Of a DNA stretch of 64,000 bases, positions 44,221 through 56,686 are shown in pieces (position 1 is the first letter of the stretch; every line of letters begins with the position of its first letter). Source of the stretch: Hoylesella nanceiensis DSM 19126 = JCM 15639 (GTDB lineage: Bacteria; Bacteroidota; Bacteroidia; Bacteroidales; Bacteroidaceae); the NCBI RefSeq assembly GCF_000379965.1, contig NZ_KB904328.1, positions 647,529-711,528 of the forward strand, written 5' to 3'. Position numbers and translations under genes: made by a program. Under the pieces are notes generated by a model that did no database searches, was not told the DNA's origin, and saw only the letters and a list, made by a program, of their open reading frames with translations.

Positions 44221-47091
44221 TCATCCTTTTAATACAATGTTCACAATCTTCTTCGGAACAACAATCACTTTCACTACTGTTTTGCCGTCGATGTACTTAA
44301 TAGTACGCTCGTCTTGCAAGGTGATAGCTTGGATTTCGTCTGATGAAGCGGTGGCTGCGAAGTTCATTTGGAAACGTGCTTTGCCATTGAATGATATGGT
44401 AAGCTGTTGCTCATCTTCAACAAGATAAGCCTCGTTCACCTGTGGCCATGCTGCATCGCATACGCTATTGGTGTGTTCGAGTAGGCTCCAAAGCTCTTCA
44501 GTGATATGAGGTGCGAATGGATTGAGCAATATAACAACTTGCTCGAGCAATTCTTTGTTGTGGCACTTGAGCTGAGATAGCTCGTTAACGCAAATCATAA
44601 AGGCAGAAACAGCAGTGTTGAACGAGAAGTTTTCGATGTCTGCTGTGATCTTCTTGATAAGCTTGTGCACAGATTTTAATTGCTCTTTTGTTGCGGGTTC
44701 GTTGTTTATTGCCAACTGATCGCTGTCTCTATTGTCGAAGAATAATCCCCAGAATTTCTTTAAGAAGCGGTGACATCCATCGATTCCGTTGGTGTCCCAT
44801 GGCTTACTTTGCTCTAAAGGACCGAGGAACATCTCGTAAAGTCGAAGGGTATCGGCGCCATATCGTTCTACAATCATGTCGGGATTAACAACGTTGAACA
44901 TAGACTTCGACATCTTTTCGATAGCCCATCCACAAACATATTTATCGTTTTCAAGAACGAATTGTGCATTCTTGAACTCTGGACGCCATGCCTTAAAGGC
45001 TTCAATATCTAAGACATCACCCGATACAATGTTCACATCTACGTGAATAGGTGTGGTGTCGTATTGGTCTTTTAAATTGAGTGAAACAAATAAAGGAGCT
45101 TCTTTATCGCTGTCTTTTACACGATAAACGAAGTTAGAACGACCTTGAATCATACCTTGATTCACAAGTCTTTCAAATGGTTCTTCGGTCTTTGCGGTGC
45201 CTAAGTCAAACAAGAATTTATTCCAAAAACGTGAATAAATAAGGTGACCAGTGGCATGTTCAGATCCGCCAAGATATAAATCTACATTCTTCCAGTAGTT
45301 CACTACATCGCTACTAACAAGCTCATTGGTGTTAGTAGGATCCATATAGCGAAGGTAGTAAGCACTACTTCCAGCAAAACCAGGCATAGTGTTCAACTCA
45401 AGAGCAAACACTTGTTGGTTATCTATCAAGCTCTTGTCTACCACTTGTCGGTTCTTTTCGTCCCAAGCCCATAGCTTTGCACGTCCTAAAGGTGGCTCTC
45501 CGCTTTCAGTTGGCTCGTATTTGTCAATCGTAGGCAACTCTAATGGAAGGGAATCTACAGGAAGTGTGTAAGGAATACCATTCTTGTAGTACACAGGGAA
45601 GGGCTCTCCCCAATAGCGTTGGCGTGAGAATGTAGCGTCACGAAGACGATAATTCACCTTCACTCTACCGAGATGATGTTGTGCAATGTATGCTTTTGTG
45701 GTCTTAATAGCTTCTTTTACAGTTAAACCATTAAGTATTAAGCCTCCGTTTGCTTTGAGTTCAGCTTCTAACTCGGCAACAGGACTGTTCATTACAATAC
45801 CCTCTTTGGCATCAAAACTTTGCTCGCTAACATCTGCTCCTTCAATTAATGGGATAATAGGAAGGTCGAAATGCTTAGCAAAAGCATAGTCTCTGCTGTC
45901 GTGAGCGGGTACAGCCATGATCGCACCAGTGCCATATCCTGCCAAAACATAATCGCTAATCCAAATAGGAACAGCCACCTTTGTGAGCGGATTGATAGCG
46001 TATGAGCCCGAGAATACACCGCTTACACGGCGATCTGAGATTCTTTCACGCTCTGTTCTCTTCTTTGTTTCAGCTATATATGCTTCAACTTCAGCTCTTT
46101 GTTCGTCTGTTGTTACGAGATCAACGTATTCACTTTCAGGAGCAAGCACCATGAATGTCACTCCAAAAATGGTGTCAGCACGAGTTGTAAATACGGTTAT
46201 AGGGAGATCGTTTGATTGTAATCTGAATTCTACTTCAGCACCTTCTGAACGACCAATCCAGTTTCTTTGGGTTTCTTTTATTGAGTCGGTCCATTGCAAG
46301 TTGTCAAGACTTTCCAACAAACGTTGCGCATAAGCCGACACTCTTAAGCACCATTGCAACATATTGCGTTGTACAACTGGGTGACCACCACGCACACTTA
46401 AGCCGTCAACAACCTCGTCGTTAGCAAGTACTGTGCCCAATGCTGCACACCAGTTTACCTTTGTTTCAGCTTGATAAGCAATGCGATAATGCATCAAGAA
46501 ACGTTGTTGTTCCTCTTCATTCATCGCTTTCCACTCTTCAGCAGAAATGCTTTCTTCATTCGAAGTCGCAGCATGAATGTTGTTAGTGCCGTCTTTTTCT
46601 AATTGCTCAACAAGCAAACTGATAGGCAAAGCCTTGTTCTTTTCAGTATCATAGTAGCTCTCGAACATCTTAACGAATGTCCATTGAGTCCAATGATAGT
46701 ATTTAGGATCGCAAGTTCTAACCTCTCTTTCCCAGTCGAAAGAAAAGCCGATCTTATCTAATTGACTACGATATCTCTCAATATTTTGTTGAGTTGTAAT
46801 CAAAGGATGTTGTCCAGTTTGAATGGCATATTGCTCTGCTGGGAGTCCATAAGCATCGTATCCCATAGGATTCAATACGTTGAAGCCCTGCAAGCGTTTG
46901 TATCTTGCAAAGATATCGCCTGCAATATAACCTAGAGGATGGCCCACATGAAGACCTGCACCCGAAGGATATGGGAACATATTGAGTACATAATACTTTT
47001 GTTTTTCATTGTTTTCTTGAACACGATAAGTGTTATTCTCAACCCAATAGTGTTGCCATTTCTTTTCGATTTCTCTAAAATTGTATTCCAT
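44221..47091 (-). CDS. leuS: Leucyl-tRNA synthetase
   Basis: Charges tRNA-Leu. The 956-residue class I synthetase has the HIGH-type motif [10 protein letters not shown] (near residue 47), an editing domain ([31 protein letters not shown]), the KMSKS motif in [14 protein letters not shown], and the C-terminal anticodon-binding part. It leads an operon leuS-yitT-rdgB-porZ, with yitT 31 nt downstream. Its promoter is among the clearest in the window. Confidence 0.98.
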   Translation of the reverse strand: MEYNFREIEKKWQHYWVENNTYRVQENNEKQKYYVLNMFPYPSGAGLHVGHPLGYIAGDIFARYKRLQGFNVLNPMGYDAYGLPAEQYAIQTGQHPLITTQQNIERYRSQLDKIGFSFDWEREVRTCDPKYYHWTQWTFVKMFESYYDTEKNKALPISLLVEQLEKDGTNNIHAATSNEESISAEEWKAMNEEEQQRFLMHYRIAYQAETKVNWCAALGTVLANDEVVDGLSVRGGHPVVQRNMLQWCLRVSAYAQRLLESLDNLQWTDSIKETQRNWIGRSEGAEVEFRLQSNDLPITVFTTRADTIFGVTFMVLAPESEYVDLVTTDEQRAEVEAYIAETKKRTERERISDRRVSGVFSGSYAINPLTKVAVPIWISDYVLAGYGTGAIMAVPAHDSRDYAFAKHFDLPIIPLIEGADVSEQSFDAKEGIVMNSPVAELEAELKANGGLILNGLTVKEAIKTTKAYIAQHHLGRVKVNYRLRDATFSRQRYWGEPFPVYYKNGIPYTLPVDSLPLELPTIDKYEPTESGEPPLGRAKLWAWDEKNRQVVDKSLIDNQQVFALELNTMPGFAGSSAYYLRYMDPTNTNELVSSDVVNYWKNVDLYLGGSEHATGHLIYSRFWNKFLFDLGTAKTEEPFERLVNQGMIQGRSNFVYRVKDSDKEAPLFVSLNLKDQYDTTPIHVDVNIVSGDVLDIEAFKAWRPEFKNAQFVLENDKYVCGWAIEKMSKSMFNVVNPDMIVERYGADTLRLYEMFLGPLEQSKPWDTNGIDGCHRFLKKFWGLFFDNRDSDQLAINNEPATKEQLKSVHKLIKKITADIENFSFNTAVSAFMICVNELSQLKCHNKELLEQVVILLNPFAPHITEELWSLLEHTNSVCDAAWPQVNEAYLVEDEQQLTISFNGKARFQMNFAATASSDEIQAITLQDERTIKYIDGKTVVKVIVVPKKIVNIVLKG

Positions 47092-47165
47092 CTTTTTCCT
47101 TTTTGTGCAGTGATTGTTATGAAAGTTAACGAAAATCGTTATTGTTTGTATATTATGCTAATGTG

Positions 47166-47197
47166 CAAAGTTAGTATAAAAGTAATAAATGAACAAA
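47166..47197 (-). promoter_or_regulatory. Promoter of the leuS operon
   Basis: Minus strand: TTTG (47194-47197), 20-nt gap, TAACTTTG (47166-47173). A near-perfect Bacteroidetes promoter. Predicted start about 47160, leader about 69 nt. A 13-bp palindrome GGCTTTTAAAGCC (47208-47220) lies just upstream of the -33 and could bind a regulator. Confidence 0.72.
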
Positions 47198-47604
47198 TTT
47201 ATTACAGGGCTTTTAAAGCCTTTAATTTGCTTTTTTATCTATAAAATATAGATAGAATGAATCACTGAAGAAAGTGTGTTACGAGATAAAAGGTGATAAA
47301 TTGTAAGTAAACCTATACCTTTTTTCTTCAAACAGATGAAAATTTAGGAGGATTTCTTCGATGAAATGGAACTTTTTGGTAACATTTTTATATTCTGAAA
47401 GTATTTCAACGCCTTGAAAACTCTATTGCAAAGATAATATAAAAGGAGAGGTGTTGTAGGTCGTTTAAAAATATTTAAGTGAGTAGCATCATCGTTTTGG
47501 TAAGAAATTGTTTTTCTGTTATTTACAACTTTCAGGTCGTCTGTCATACGACTAGGTGAGAAATGACATATAAAAAGGTACTATATAAAAAACGTTTGAT
47601 TTAA

Positions 47605-50892
<3,288 letters not shown>

Positions 50893-50946
50893 AATAGAAA
50901 GTTAGTTTAAAGTAAATAAAGAAAGGCCTAAAAACCTCTCTTATGG

Positions 50947-50984
50947 GCTTCTACCTCTAGCCATGGAGGTAGAAGCTCTTTTCT
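50947..50984 (+). terminator. Terminator between beta-galactosidase and methyltransferase genes
   Basis: GCTTCTACCTC (50947-50957) pairs perfectly with GAGGTAGAAGC (50966-50976), 8-nt loop, then TCTTTTCTTTT. Suits the plus-strand gene. Confidence 0.85.
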
Positions 50985-51007
50985 TTTGTGCTTTAAAAGG
51001 GGTTGCA

Positions 51008-51748
51008 TCACTTTTTTCTAAACGTGATGCCATAGAAACGATTGTCCCAGAATAACTCTGTTTTTATTTCTTCTGCTGAAGCTGGAATACATTGTTCAAT
51101 CTCATGTAAGTCTACCGTTTTACCCTCAAAATAAGATTTTGAGAAAACGCTTTTCTTATATTGAGCTTCTACAAAGTCTGCAGTTTCATCGGCAACAAGA
51201 ATTTTACTGCCAGGTTTTGCTACTCTGAGCATTTCGTTCATTGCACGAGCCTTATCGTTAAAGAAGTTTATTGCTCCATTATGAAAAACTATGTCGAAAG
51301 TATTATCAGCAAAAGGCAGTTCTTCTGCAGGACATTGCACAAGTGTTAGCTTTGTTTTTTTATGCCATTTATTCTTACATTTCTTAAGCATACCCAATGA
51401 AATGTCAGCACCTACCATGTCAATTGTTTTAAGGTCGATGTTTTTGGGTATGTAATGCAAGTCAGTTCCTGTGCCAATAGAAACGTATAGTACAGAAATA
51501 TTGTTTTGCCATTCTAAACGGCTCATTAGTTCTGTGCGCATTAGATCGATTCCCTTACCATACTTAAGGCGTCCTATCCATTTCTCTCCAAAGTCATATA
51601 CATAAGACATCCAATCGTACATTTTCATGTATTTATGGTTATCTCCACTTACAAAGTCATTATTCATATACACGAAGATACCATTTTCTTGTTGTAAGTT
51701 TTCTGCCTTAATACTCGGCTTTAGCCATTTTGAAATATCTGTTGTCAT
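51008..51748 (-). CDS. Class I SAM-dependent methyltransferase
   Basis: A 246-residue UbiE/Methyltransf_11-like protein. Motif I VLYVSIGTGTDLHYIP, then VGADISLGMLKKCKNKW, LTLVQCPAEELPFADNTFDIVFHNGAINFFND (motifs II and III), and AKPGSKILVADET. It carries an N-terminal extension (residues ~1-60, MTTDISKWLKPSIKAENL) ahead of the Rossmann fold. The acceptor is unknown; the nearest neighbours give no clue. Convergent with the beta-galactosidase gene. Confidence 0.88.
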   Translation of the reverse strand: MTTDISKWLKPSIKAENLQQENGIFVYMNNDFVSGDNHKYMKMYDWMSYVYDFGEKWIGRLKYGKGIDLMRTELMSRLEWQNNISVLYVSIGTGTDLHYIPKNIDLKTIDMVGADISLGMLKKCKNKWHKKTKLTLVQCPAEELPFADNTFDIVFHNGAINFFNDKARAMNEMLRVAKPGSKILVADETADFVEAQYKKSVFSKSYFEGKTVDLHEIEQCIPASAEEIKTELFWDNRFYGITFRKK

Positions 51749-51886
51749 AATAATTAAGTTATAATTTTAATAGGGGGTTGAAGAGTTTATAAAGCTCTAT
51801 AATTCAAGTAATACGTAAAGCCTTTTGCATCTTTTAAGGGGCTGATCTACAAATAATTATATCTAAATTAGCGATAGCTGTGGAAA

Positions 51887-51894
51887 CAAAGTTA
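51887..51894 (-). promoter_or_regulatory. Possible promoter (-7) of the methyltransferase gene
   Basis: Minus strand TAACTTTG, with no clear -33 element. It would give a leader of about 130 nt. Confidence 0.4.
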
Positions 51895-52157
51895 ATAAAA
51901 TATATATTATAGGAGGGGTTGAGGTTAAGCTGATTTTTAATTCTTCAAGTTTTTTTGACATAATGACAGCGAAAAAGATATTGGATAATATCAAACACAT
52001 GGATTATTATTACTAATAACTCATTCTCTCTATTCTGCTTTTCATAACTTTAGCGATATTATATTGTTTAGAAGTCATTGAACTTGAATTCAAAATATGA
52101 TGTTCCTAATAACTAAAGGTAAAGACCTTAAAACCCGTTTTTATGCTAAATAATCGC

Positions 52158-52165
52158 TATCTTTG
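52158..52165 (+). promoter_or_regulatory. Possible promoter (-7) of the PepSY protein gene
   Basis: TATCTTTG with a T-run (52138-52142) near -33. Leader about 135 nt. Confidence 0.45.
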
Positions 52166-52305
52166 CACCAACTTGTAGAAAGAACCCTTTTGCTTTCTTG
52201 CAGGTGTATAATAAGAGTGTTTTCAATAGATAACCTTTGACGTATAGACAGAGTCTAATTGTTGTCTATAAGAAATAGAGCAATGATCAAAAAGAATTAG
52301 AAATT

Positions 52306-53121
52306 ATGAGAAATTTTTGTTTGAAAGTCCACAGATACTTAGCCCTTCCGTTTGGAGTTTTTATGTGTATAGCTTGCTTCACTGGCCTTCTTTTAGTGTT
52401 TAGAGACGATATTGCGTCGCTATTAGACACCAATGCAAAAGAAATGCCCTTCTTTATTGCCGTAAAGAAGCTACACCGCTGGCTCTTTATGATGCCCGAA
52501 AATCCACATGGAGGTTTATCTCTTGGGCGTGTAATCATGGGCACTTCGGCAATGTGTGCATCGCTTATACTATTAACGGGCGTTGTTGTTTGGTGGCCAA
52601 AGAGCAAAGCAATGCTTAAAAATCGCTTGAAAGTGACAACCAATCAAGGCTTCCGTCGTTTTGTTTACGACACTCATGTTTCTTTGGGTATTTATGTCTT
52701 TATTTTCCTTTTTCTTATGGCATTAACAGGACCTGTATTCTCTTTTGGTTGGTATAGACAAGGAATGTCGAAGCTATTTGGACAGAAGATAGAGAAAAAA
52801 GAAGTGAAGAAGGAGGCGAAGAGCGATGATACTAAAAATGTTCCAACTAAAGATGATGCCTTTGCGCACGCCAATCCCGAGCAAGTGATGGTGCACCCAC
52901 AAACGCTCGAGAATGAAAAACAAGGCCAAAAGCACGATGAAAAGGGCAAAAAAACTAAAAAAGGCAAGCTTTTCAAAGCTCTTCACACAGGTACATGGGG
53001 TGGAATGTTCTCTAAAATCCTTTATGCTCTTGCTGCACTCATAGGCGGTTTCCTTCCTATCAGCGGTTATTATATGTGGTGGAAACGTACTTCTTCAAAG
53101 AAAAAGAAGGCGAAAGCGTAG
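52306..53121 (+). CDS. PepSY-associated transmembrane protein
   Basis: A 271-residue inner-membrane protein of the PepSY_TM family (residues: VHRYLALPFGVFMCIACFTGLLLVF helix 1; LHRWLFMM; helix 2 SLILLTGVVVWWPKSK; VYDTHVSLGIYVFIFLFLMALTGPVFSF helix 3; final helix GGFLPISGYYMWWKR). His residues next to the helices (VHRYL, LHRWL, DTHVS) resemble heme-ligand positions in iron-uptake relatives. Between helices 3 and 4 is a very charged loop (~residues 155-225, rich in Lys and Glu). Likely role is ferric reductase or iron-related, by family only. No iron genes adjoin it. Confidence 0.85.
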   Translation: MRNFCLKVHRYLALPFGVFMCIACFTGLLLVFRDDIASLLDTNAKEMPFFIAVKKLHRWLFMMPENPHGGLSLGRVIMGTSAMCASLILLTGVVVWWPKSKAMLKNRLKVTTNQGFRRFVYDTHVSLGIYVFIFLFLMALTGPVFSFGWYRQGMSKLFGQKIEKKEVKKEAKSDDTKNVPTKDDAFAHANPEQVMVHPQTLENEKQGQKHDEKGKKTKKGKLFKALHTGTWGGMFSKILYALAALIGGFLPISGYYMWWKRTSSKKKKAKA

Positions 53122-53298
53122 TGTACAAGTTCCTTTTAAGTAGGCAAGAATATTTATATCTTGTACATAATGCAAATAAATTGAACATCGAATGTTCTCT
53201 ATTTCTAAATAAAATCGTTTTCTATATCCTATAGAAGGCGATTTTATTTTGTATGAATAGGACGATAATCTCTTTTTGTTTACAGTTCAGCCCACTTG

Positions 53299-53386
53299 CA
53301 AAAAGCATTGCTTTTGCAGTGTAATAACAATCCTTTTGCATGGTAAAAGCACTGTTTTTAGACAGTAAAATCATTGCTTTTAAATA
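53299..53386. repeat. 22-bp phased repeat array K (4 units, best consensus unit)
   Basis: Units start at 53299, 53321, 53343 and 53365. Cores: AAAAGCATTGCTTTT (offset one), AATAACAATCCTTTT, AAAAGCACTGTTTTT, AAAATCATTGCTTTT. The first unit is the closest to consensus in the window and carries the spacer GCAGTGT. Confidence 0.88.
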
Positions 53387-53481
53387 TGTAGATCGAAGGC
53401 TTATCAATAAAGAAGGTCAATATTTTGCGGTGAAATGCAGATTTTTTAGGCAAAAAAGCCTATCGGTTATAACTTTTTTTA

Positions 53482-53489
53482 TATCTTTG
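53482..53489 (+). promoter_or_regulatory. Probable promoter (-7) of the WYL regulator gene
   Basis: TATCTTTG; -33 is weak. Predicted start near 53495, so translation from the ATG at 53508 would have a leader of about 13 nt. Confidence 0.5.
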
Positions 53490-53507
53490 TTTCACACAAA
53501 CAAGCCT

Positions 53508-54407
53508 ATGAACAAATACGGAAACGAATTAGAACTGATACTACTTCTAACCGATAACCATGAACATGATACTCAAGAGTTAGCAAAACGTTTAGGAGTT
53601 ACGCAACGGAATATCTACTATTATTTCGAAAACTTTAAAAAGTACGGGTTTAAAATCATTAAGAACGGCACAAAATATCGCCTCGATCGAAGGAATCAAT
53701 TCTTTCGAAAGCTACACGATAGTATTGCTTTGAACGATTCGGAGGCCATGTTTCTTTATCAAATGTTGATGGGACAAGATGATGAAGACAATATGGTTCG
53801 GTCTATAAAAGTAAAGTTCGAACGATTTTATAACCTCGAGTTATTAACCAAACCAGCACATCTCAAAAGACGAAGACGCAACATTCAGAAGCTAAGAGAA
53901 GCCATGGAATCGCATAAAGCAGTGCGTTTACGGAAGTATTCTTCGCCTCATAGCAAAACAATTGCCGACCGCATTGTAGAGCCTTACTTGTTTTTGAATA
54001 ACGAAAACGAGGTGCGTTGCTTTGAATTAAAAACGCATGTCAACAAAACATTCAAAGTATCTCGCACCCACGATGTAGAGATTTTAGATGTAGATTGGAT
54101 GCACGAACATGAGCATAAAGAGCTTTTCACCGATATATTTATGTTCTCGGGCGAAGAAAAGCAGTCTATTTGTCTCGAATTGGGTCAGCTTTCGCACAAT
54201 CTTCTCATTGAAGAATATCCCCAGTCAGAAGCCTATTTGATAGAATTAGAAGCCGAACGTTGGTTGTTAAAGACCGAGGTGGTGAGCTTAGTGCCTGTTG
54301 TTCGCTTCGTGTTAGGACTTTTTCAAGATATCAAGATTCTTGAGAATGAAGAACTAAAGACCCTTGTCGAGGAGCAAATCGCACAGATGCACAAGATGGT
54401 TGTTTAG
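53508..54407 (+). CDS. WYL-domain transcriptional regulator
   Basis: A 299-residue regulator. N-terminal helix-turn-helix (ELILLLTDNHEHDTQELAKRLGVTQRNIYYYFENFKKYG, residues ~5-45) and a C-terminal WYL-type ligand-sensing domain (VRLRKYSSPHSKTIADRIVEPYLFLNNENEVRCFELKTHVNKTFKVSR), then a WCX-like tail. Start at 53508 is preferred because an upstream in-frame ATG (53340) lies inside the 22-bp array and above the promoter. WYL regulators bind nucleotides or nucleic acid and often control defence or DNA-repair genes; no such genes are adjacent. Convergent with the S46 peptidase. Confidence 0.88.
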   Translation: MNKYGNELELILLLTDNHEHDTQELAKRLGVTQRNIYYYFENFKKYGFKIIKNGTKYRLDRRNQFFRKLHDSIALNDSEAMFLYQMLMGQDDEDNMVRSIKVKFERFYNLELLTKPAHLKRRRRNIQKLREAMESHKAVRLRKYSSPHSKTIADRIVEPYLFLNNENEVRCFELKTHVNKTFKVSRTHDVEILDVDWMHEHEHKELFTDIFMFSGEEKQSICLELGQLSHNLLIEEYPQSEAYLIELEAERWLLKTEVVSLVPVVRFVLGLFQDIKILENEELKTLVEEQIAQMHKMVV

Positions 54408-54420
54408 TGAATTGATACAT

Positions 54421-54493
54421 AAAAAAACAGCGATTTAATCGGTGATTTATCTCTTTCGAGAAGTAAACCCATATCGATTAAATCGCTGCTTTT
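54421..54493. terminator. Bidirectional terminator between WYL and S46 peptidase genes
   Basis: CAGCGATTTAATCG (54428-54441) and CGATTAAATCGCTG (54475-54488) are perfect 14-bp inverted copies. Seven A precede the stem (T-run for the minus strand) and CTTTT follows it. The 33-nt loop is long. Confidence 0.75.
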
Positions 54494-54540
54494 ATAGTGT
54501 TATAAGCTTAGGACAAAGTATATTGCCCTAAGAAGCTTAT

Positions 54541-56652
54541 TTATTTAGCATTGATTTCTTTTAGTAAGCGATCCGCATGTCCCCATTTATCCATTAGATA
54601 AAGCATGTAACGAACGTCAACTCCAATGCAACGAGCAAGGCGAGCGTCGAAATTTATGTCGCTAGAAAGGCTATCCCAGTTGCCATCGAAAGCCAAACCA
54701 ATGAGCTCTCCCTTACCATTAAAGATAGGAGAACCACTGTTTCCGCCAGTAATGTCGTTGGTTGTTAAGAAACAAAGTTGCAAATCTTTACTTGCTTTGT
54801 CGGTATATTGGCCGAAATCTTTAGCAGAAAGCAATTCTTTTAAGATAGGCTCTGCACGATAATCGTACACCTCTTGGCCTCTATTCATCTTCTTAACGAT
54901 AGTAGGAGCGGTTGTGAAATAACCCGAATTGTTACCGCCTAACTCATAACTTTTCACTTGTCCGTAGCTCAAACGCATTGTAAAGTTAGCGTCAGAGTAG
55001 TGAGGCATATCTTCTTCCATACGCAATTTGGCAGCGCAAAGATATTTCTCTTGCAAATCAATGCTATCCTTAATGGCATTCAATTGGTGGCTCAATGCAC
55101 CACGAATGTCGAGTAGGTCAAGACCGAAAAGAACACCTGGGTCGGTTAAAGCCTTCTTCTTATAGACATAAATCTTAGTGTTCTTCTTCATCAAAAGAGA
55201 GTTCTTGTAGAGATAATCCACGTATTTAACGTAGTTTCCGCCAAACTTTTGGTCTATTTCTGTGTAGAACTTAGGCAAGTATTGTTTGTCAACATGCTCT
55301 CTATAATTCTTTAAAAGAACGCCAAGAACTTCCTTGTCGAGAGCTTCGTCCCATGCATCTTCGTTGTTTTCAAACTCGATGAATTGGGCTTTTTTGTTGT
55401 TTTTAGAGCCTTTAATCTCCATTCTATTTAGGCGATTAGCACGATCTACAAACTCACCTGTGCCGTGGAAAGTTTCTCTAAAGTAACGCATTGTGCGCAT
55501 AAGGTCGAAGCGTTGTGCGTAAAGAGTAGCCATACGGTCGAAGTTAAGCTTTCCTTTTAGGTAGCCAGTGCTATCTTGCCATCTTCTTAAACGATTCTCA
55601 TAGTCTTTCTTTTGGTTGATAATACCGATAGAATCGATACATTTGTTCATACCAATAGAGTTCTTCCAGTAGTTCGCACTACGTGCAAATTTAGAGTCAT
55701 ACTTAATTCTCACTGCCTCACTTGCACGCATGTGGCGAGTCATAACCTCTTGTTTTACGCCTCTAACTTGTGCTGTTGGCTCGTTGATAGCATCTCTTCT
55801 TTCCTTAATACCATAAGAACTAAGGTATCTATTGGTACTTCCTGGGTAGCCCATAGTCATTGCAAAGCTGCCTTCTGCATAGCCTTTAAGCGAAACGGGA
55901 GCCCAATGAGCTGGCTTGTAAGGCACATTGTCTTTGCTATATGCCGCTGGTTTGTTTGTTTTTGGATCGGCATAGATACGGAAAACGCTGAAATCACAGG
56001 TCTGACGAGGCCACATCCAGTTGTCAGTTTCGCCTCCAAACTTACCCATTGACTTGGGAACGGTGAACACAAGACGTACATCTGTGAAGTCTTGATATGT
56101 AGTTGCGTAGTATTTGTTGCCCTCATAGAATGGATCGATATTGACATGATAAGTTGAGTCGATAGCTTTTGCTCTGCGAGTAAGCACATTTTCGAGCGAA
56201 TCGATGAGCTGTTCCTTTTGAATAGTGGTCTTTTTATCAATTCCAAGAGCCTCTAATTCGCTTGTAATGTCCTTTTGTTCAATCATAAACGATACAAAAG
56301 TATCTTTGTTAGGCAATTCTTCTGCATACGACTTAGCATAGAATCCGTCCTTCATATAGTCGTGTTCAACGGTTGAATGACTACGAATAGCCTCGAAACC
56401 GCAGTGGTGATTGGTGAAAACAAGGCCATCTGGCGACACAACTACACCCGAACAATAGCCCGAGAAGTTCACAACACCTTTCATAATGGCGTCTTTTCCC
56501 TTATAAATACTGTTGTAAGGAAGGTCGAAGCCCTCTCCTTTCATCTGTTGATAAACGGCTTGTGGAAGGTTATAAAGCGTCCACATACCTTCATCTGCCT
56601 TAGCTATTAGGGTAGAAGCAATGGCAAATAATACTAAAAGAGTTTTCTTCAT
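54541..56652 (-). CDS. S46-family dipeptidyl-peptidase, DPP7-like
   Basis: A 703-residue exported serine exopeptidase that removes dipeptides from peptides in the periplasm. Signal peptide ends near IAKA. Catalytic His in VFTNHHCGFEAI (near residue 85) and Ser639 in GGNSGSPIFNGKGELIG. The residue 18 positions after the Ser, which sets specificity between DPP7 (Gly) and DPP11 (Arg), is Gly657 in FDGNWDS, so preference for hydrophobic P1 residues is expected. A helical insertion domain (~residues 280-560) is present. It starts 34 nt after the flippase gene, so they are likely co-transcribed. Confidence 0.92.
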   Translation of the reverse strand: MKKTLLVLFAIASTLIAKADEGMWTLYNLPQAVYQQMKGEGFDLPYNSIYKGKDAIMKGVVNFSGYCSGVVVSPDGLVFTNHHCGFEAIRSHSTVEHDYMKDGFYAKSYAEELPNKDTFVSFMIEQKDITSELEALGIDKKTTIQKEQLIDSLENVLTRRAKAIDSTYHVNIDPFYEGNKYYATTYQDFTDVRLVFTVPKSMGKFGGETDNWMWPRQTCDFSVFRIYADPKTNKPAAYSKDNVPYKPAHWAPVSLKGYAEGSFAMTMGYPGSTNRYLSSYGIKERRDAINEPTAQVRGVKQEVMTRHMRASEAVRIKYDSKFARSANYWKNSIGMNKCIDSIGIINQKKDYENRLRRWQDSTGYLKGKLNFDRMATLYAQRFDLMRTMRYFRETFHGTGEFVDRANRLNRMEIKGSKNNKKAQFIEFENNEDAWDEALDKEVLGVLLKNYREHVDKQYLPKFYTEIDQKFGGNYVKYVDYLYKNSLLMKKNTKIYVYKKKALTDPGVLFGLDLLDIRGALSHQLNAIKDSIDLQEKYLCAAKLRMEEDMPHYSDANFTMRLSYGQVKSYELGGNNSGYFTTAPTIVKKMNRGQEVYDYRAEPILKELLSAKDFGQYTDKASKDLQLCFLTTNDITGGNSGSPIFNGKGELIGLAFDGNWDSLSSDINFDARLARCIGVDVRYMLYLMDKWGHADRLLKEINAK

Positions 56653-56686
56653 ACTTTTTGTTATTTGTCTTTATTTGAGTTTTGAA

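Larger units (their letters stand above)
51749..52305. other. 557-bp divergent intergenic region
   Basis: Holds possible promoters for both flanking genes (51887-51894 minus, 52158-52165 plus). The plus-strand leader has a hairpin TATAGACA/TGTCTATA (about 52243-52272) without a T-run. No 22-bp array and no gene seen. Confidence 0.45.
53122..53507. other. 386-bp intergenic region before the WYL regulator
   Basis: Holds a short inverted repeat (AAAATCG..CGATTTTA at about 53212-53246, a possible weak terminator), the 22-bp array (53299-53386), a small stem TAGGC-AAAAAA-GCCTA (about 53448-53463) and a promoter (53482-53489). Confidence 0.5.

Noticed and set aside
53340-53507. In-frame N-terminal extension of the WYL regulator
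   Set aside because: The extension is translated array K and lies upstream of a TATCTTTG promoter; the helix-turn-helix begins just after the ATG at 53508.
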